The notes under the pieces are model-generated. The model ran no database searches and was not told the origin of the DNA. It was given only the letters and a program-made list of their open reading frames with translations. A program made the position numbers and the translations under genes. This document shows, piece after piece, positions 61,233-64,000 of a stretch of 64,000 bases of DNA. Source of the DNA: CAVRJC01 sp964505725 (lineage in GTDB: Bacteria > Actinomycetota > Acidimicrobiia > IMCC26256 > DASPTH01). Location of the stretch: contig CAZDJK010000061.1 in the NCBI GenBank assembly GCA_964505725.1, forward strand, positions 8,731 to 72,730, given 5' to 3'. Numbering within the stretch: position 1 is the first letter of the stretch; each line of letters begins with the position of its first letter.

Positions 61233-62198
61233 CTAGCAAAGGTTGCTGTTGCACTTTGTCGTCGGCGGAGGCGGTGGCGCCGTCGTCGTAGGCGGCGCGG
61301 TAGTCGCCGGTGGGGCAGTCGGGGCCGGGGCCACCCGGCGTGGCGCGGGTGCCGGGGGCTGGGTAGTCGTGGTCGTGGTGGTGGTCGGGAGCTCGGAGAG
61401 GCTGCCCCTCCCCTCCTGCTGGTCGAGGGTGAGGTTGCTCACGATGAGGGGGTTCGCGATCAGCTCGTCGTAGCTGTACTGGTGCACGGATCCCTGCACG
61501 TCATTGTTAACGCCCACTCCGTCGTCCGGGTTGAGCGTGGTGGTGGTGGCCGGCGACGAGACCTTGACGTCGTCGACGACGGCGATCACGTTGCAGACCC
61601 GCACCCCGTTCTGCGGGTGGCAGGTGAAGAGGAAGGCGGTGCCCTCCACCGCGGCCGTGGTGCCGCCCGCCTTGACCTCGAACGAGCCGGTCTCCGAGAC
61701 CTTCGCCGCCCGGTTCCAGGTGTCGCCCACGCTCAGCGACCCCTGCGTCTGGCGACCGCCCTTCTTGTTGGTGAGCTCGGTGATCTTGAAGGTCGTGGAG
61801 GGGCTGAGGCGGGTGAGCGAGCCGTCGGTGTAGTCGATCTCGGCGATGCCGGTGGTGTCGGTGGTGAGCGAGTCGCCCTGGCGCAGCACCTGGCCGGTCT
61901 TGCCCTTCACCGCCTTCTTCGCCCCGGCGGCCTTGATGGTGACCGCGGGCTTGATGATGTTGAGGTGGGCGAGCGTCACGGGCTTCTGCTTGTGCGTGGG
62001 CTTCGCCTCCGCCGGGGCCGCAGTGGCGCCGAGGACCAGCGCGATGGCACCGAGCGCGGCGAGCACGATGCGCGCGCGGGCGGGGCCGGCCGTGGTCAGA
62101 GCGGTCACCGCGGTGACCACCGGTCTCGCCGCATACCCGTCGCCCCTTGCTCGGTGGCCCCATACGGTAGCCAACGAATCGGCGCAACTTTTCCACAT
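61233..62198 (-). CDS. FecR-domain exported protein
   Basis: About 321 aa; start uncertain (ATG 62198, or GTG near 62120 giving about 295 aa). Signal-like segment RIVLAALGAIALVLGATAAPAEA. The FecR-type domain is clear: GQVLRQGDSLTTDTTGIAEIDYTDGSLTRLSPSTTFKI and GSFEVKAGGTTAAVEGTAFLF. C-terminal Thr/Pro-rich tail (TTTTTTTTQPPAPAPR and PPTTTAPPPPPTTK) ending NSNLC. Not next to a sigma factor, so it is probably one of the ligand- or peptidoglycan-linked FecR proteins of actinobacteria. Confidence 0.8.
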   Translation of the reverse strand: MWKSCADSLATVWGHRARGDGYAARPVVTAVTALTTAGPARARIVLAALGAIALVLGATAAPAEAKPTHKQKPVTLAHLNIIKPAVTIKAAGAKKAVKGKTGQVLRQGDSLTTDTTGIAEIDYTDGSLTRLSPSTTFKITELTNKKGGRQTQGSLSVGDTWNRAAKVSETGSFEVKAGGTTAAVEGTAFLFTCHPQNGVRVCNVIAVVDDVKVSSPATTTTLNPDDGVGVNNDVQGSVHQYSYDELIANPLIVSNLTLDQQEGRGSLSELPTTTTTTTTQPPAPAPRRVAPAPTAPPATTAPPTTTAPPPPPTTKCNSNLC

Positions 62199-62309
62199 TC
62201 GCCACGCAGCGTGGCAATCGGGGCTCCGGAAGCCCGGAACGGGGGATGGCGCGCCGCGGCAGCCCGGTAGAGTGGGGCGCCCTGCGCGGCGCCGTCCGGC
62301 GCGGGTCAT

Positions 62310-62384
62310 GGTGACCGTAGCTCAGCTGGTTAGAGCGCCGGGTTGTGGTCCCGGAGGTCGGGGGTTCGAAACCCCTCGGTCACC
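62310..62384 (+). tRNA. tRNA-His (GUG)
   Basis: Acceptor GTGACCG pairs with CGGTCAC; anticodon stem CCGGG/CCCGG, loop TTGTGGT (anticodon GTG). Extra G at 62310 pairs with C at 62384, the G-1:C73 pair of tRNA-His. T arm CGGGGGTTCGAAACCCC. Confidence 0.94.
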
Positions 62385-62494
62385 CCAACGAGTCGGCGTC
62401 GGGAACGCGTGCGCTGACCGGCAACCCCGGGTGGTACCACCACGGGCCCGGCGGTTCGGGCTCCGGGCGCGCCCCGCCGCCGAGAGGGTCGACG

Positions 62495-63082
62495 ATGGAC
62501 ATACGGGTCGTGCTCGCGGTGTTCCCCATCATCTTCATCGGCGAGCTGCCCGACAAGACCATGTTCGCGTCGCTCGTGCTCGCCTCGAGGGGAAGGCCCC
62601 GCTCGGTGTGGCTCGGCGCGGCGGGCGCGTTCCTCGTACACGTCCTGATCGCGGTGACGATCGGCGTCGCGCTGTTCCGGCTCCTGCCCCAACGGGCGGT
62701 CGAGGCCCTGGTGGCGGTGCTGTTCGGGGCGGGCGCCGTCTTCGCCTTCTGGGAGGCGCGCGGCCACGAGGACGAGGCCGCGTTGGTGAATCGAGAGGTC
62801 GCATCGCACTCACAGATCGCGGTGACCGCGTTCGCGGTCATCTTCATCGCCGAGTGGGGCGACCTCACACAGATCCTCACTGCCAACCTTGCGGCGCACT
62901 ACCAGAACGGGCTCAGCGTCGCGACCGGGGCCATCCTGGCGCTGTGGACCGTCGCTGCACTCGCGGTGACCACCGGCACCGGATTGCTGCGTTACGTCTC
63001 GATCCGAACGGTGCGACTGCTCACCGGGATCGCGCTCACCGGTCTTGCCGTGTACTCCGCAGTGGCCGCGATCCGCGGCTGA
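62495..63082 (+). CDS. GDT1/TMEM165 (UPF0016)-family cation transporter
   Basis: 195 aa, six TM segments, with the two family signatures: FIGELPDKTMFASLVLA in the first half and FIAEWGDLTQILTA in the second. Family members exchange Ca or Mn for protons; MneA-type manganese export is the usual bacterial role. AGAGGG lies 6 nt before the ATG. It follows the tRNA-His gene by 110 nt. Confidence 0.9.
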   Translation: MDIRVVLAVFPIIFIGELPDKTMFASLVLASRGRPRSVWLGAAGAFLVHVLIAVTIGVALFRLLPQRAVEALVAVLFGAGAVFAFWEARGHEDEAALVNREVASHSQIAVTAFAVIFIAEWGDLTQILTANLAAHYQNGLSVATGAILALWTVAALAVTTGTGLLRYVSIRTVRLLTGIALTGLAVYSAVAAIRG

Positions 63083-63331
63083 CGCCGCGCGTCCCCGCGT
63101 GACTTGCAACTTTGCCGCGCGGCGGACGAACCGCCCCGCGTCAGAGTTCCCACCTGCTCAATTCGCGAGTTCGGCGCGCGGATCGGCGCACCCACCACTG
63201 TCGCCTCGGATGGGGTCATCGCCCAACGCAACAGCCCGTGATCGAGCGAGCCCGGACGGCCATCGGTGCGTTGCCCGTGGAGCGCGAATTCCTGGTGGCG
63301 TTGAGTCGCGCGATCGTGGTCGACTGGCGTT

Positions 63332-64000
63332 GTGGTGCACCGGCGGAGAGGATTGCCCGACGGCTGGGTCAACATCGTCGAGGAACACGTCGCGGTGTGG
63401 GCTGCGCTCGATGATGACGAGCGCGAGCTCCTCGAAGCGTCGAGTGACTGGCTACTGCGGCACAAGCACTGGGAGGCAGCGCAGGGATTCGCTCTCGTCG
63501 ACGAGATCACCGTGACCATCGCGGCGGAGGCCGCGCTGGTTGTCCTTGGCCTGAGCGTCGACGAATATCGCGAGGTCAGCGCGATCATCGTGTACCCAAC
63601 GACGATGCAATCGCGCGGGGTCTACGCCGGTCCCGTGCGAGGCACCGTGACCGACCGTGTCCTTCCCGTGCTGGGCGAAGCGCACGACCGCCGTGGGCCC
63701 GTGCTGCTCGCGTGGGATCAAGCCGCGGACGCCGCGCGACATCCCGGGGGCGGCCACAACGTCGTGTACCACGAGTTCGCGCACAAACTCGACATGCTCG
63801 ACGACACCCTCGACGGCACACCACCATTCGGGCGTCGCAGCGACCTCGACCGGTGGGTTGAGGTGTGCACCGAGGCGTACGGAGCCTTACGTGCCGGCAT
63901 CGAACGTCCGCCCCTTCAGCCCTACGGTGCGACAAACCCCGCGGAGTTCTTCGCCGTCGCGACCGAGGCTTTCTTCGACGTGCCCCTCACGCTCGAACAG
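63332..64000 (+). CDS. mtfA: M90-family zinc metallopeptidase (MtfA-like), 3' truncated by window edge
   Basis: At least 223 aa. The frame is open to the window end. VNIVEEHVAVWAALDDDERELLEASSDWLL and ITVTIAAEAALVVLGL open the family fold. The zinc motif is VVYHEFAHKLDMLD (HExxH), followed by PFGRRSDLDRW and YGATNPAEFFAVATEAFF with the third ligand. In E. coli MtfA binds Mlc and controls glucose transport; the actinobacterial role is unknown. GTG 63332 gives RRRG-LPDGW as a natural N-terminus; GTG 63335 or TTG 63353 are alternatives. No ribosome-binding site at the expected place. Confidence 0.85.
   Translation, partial: MVHRRRGLPDGWVNIVEEHVAVWAALDDDERELLEASSDWLLRHKHWEAAQGFALVDEITVTIAAEAALVVLGLSVDEYREVSAIIVYPTTMQSRGVYAGPVRGTVTDRVLPVLGEAHDRRGPVLLAWDQAADAARHPGGGHNVVYHEFAHKLDMLDDTLDGTPPFGRRSDLDRWVEVCTEAYGALRAGIERPPLQPYGATNPAEFFAVATEAFFDVPLTLEQ

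Noticed and set aside
63239..63414. 58-codon frame beginning GTG 63239
   Set aside because: It overlaps the start of the M90 peptidase and ends in an Arg-rich tail; more likely part of the upstream region than a gene.

Overview
The window is high-GC DNA from an actinobacterium. Support for this is a mycothiol-type formaldehyde dehydrogenase, an N-terminal zinc-finger ClpX, actinobacterial gene orders (tig-clpP-clpX-valS-folC-ndk and mreB-mreC-mreD-pbp2-rodA), and many start codons preceded at 6-10 nt by a TANNNT -10 box (leaderless transcription). A member of the Acidimicrobiia is my best guess, but that is inference from gene order and style, not from a phylogenetic marker I could test.

Layout. 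1-4930 (+): the end of a two-component system, an endonuclease/phosphatase-family protein, S-(hydroxymethyl)mycothiol dehydrogenase, and a HisH/HisF-like pair whose HisF-like member lacks the second catalytic Asp. 4918-32124 (nearly all -): a long housekeeping block. Read in the direction of transcription it holds tig, clpP, clpX, valS (archaeal-like form), folC, ndk, mreB/C/D, PBP2, rodA, two radical-SAM-associated genes, RNase E/G, rplU, rpmA, obg, proB, proA, a MoxR/VWA pair, nadD and rsfS, with many 1-4 nt stop/start overlaps.

32186-40124: cell-surface genes. The most distinctive is a four-gene unit (35431 down to 33360) encoding three small exported proteins and a SipW/Sec11-type signal peptidase; the exported proteins share a TSK-x-L motif after the signal peptide. 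Around it are an NlpC/P60 peptidase, a PAP2 phosphatase, a gluconokinase, an HdeD-type protein and other secreted or membrane proteins.

40167-45264: an eroded mobile-element region. It starts with the 5' half of a tRNA-Pro(CGG) gene cut exactly at the anticodon loop and ends near an intact tRNA-Pro(UGG) and tRNA-Gly. Inside are small phage-like ORFs, strong hairpin terminators, a Zur-box-controlled zinc-binding protein with a YibE/F membrane protein, a doubly frameshifted IS5-type transposase, and what may be the N-terminal stub of an integrase.

45286-57288: metabolic, redox, membrane and regulatory genes, including a bactofilin-like exported protein, TauD-type dioxygenase, SQR-like flavoprotein, SDR, MetF-like protein, SepF-like protein, an ECF sigma factor with a linked membrane protein, OsmC and a PTP. 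57302-59902 (-): a second zinc-uptake locus (znuC, znuB and a second znuB) behind a perfect Zur palindrome sharing a 12-mer with the first; it shows three apparent frameshifts. 59951-64000: a lipoprotein, a FecR-domain protein, tRNA-His, a GDT1/TMEM165-type transporter and the start of an M90 (MtfA-type) metallopeptidase running off the window.
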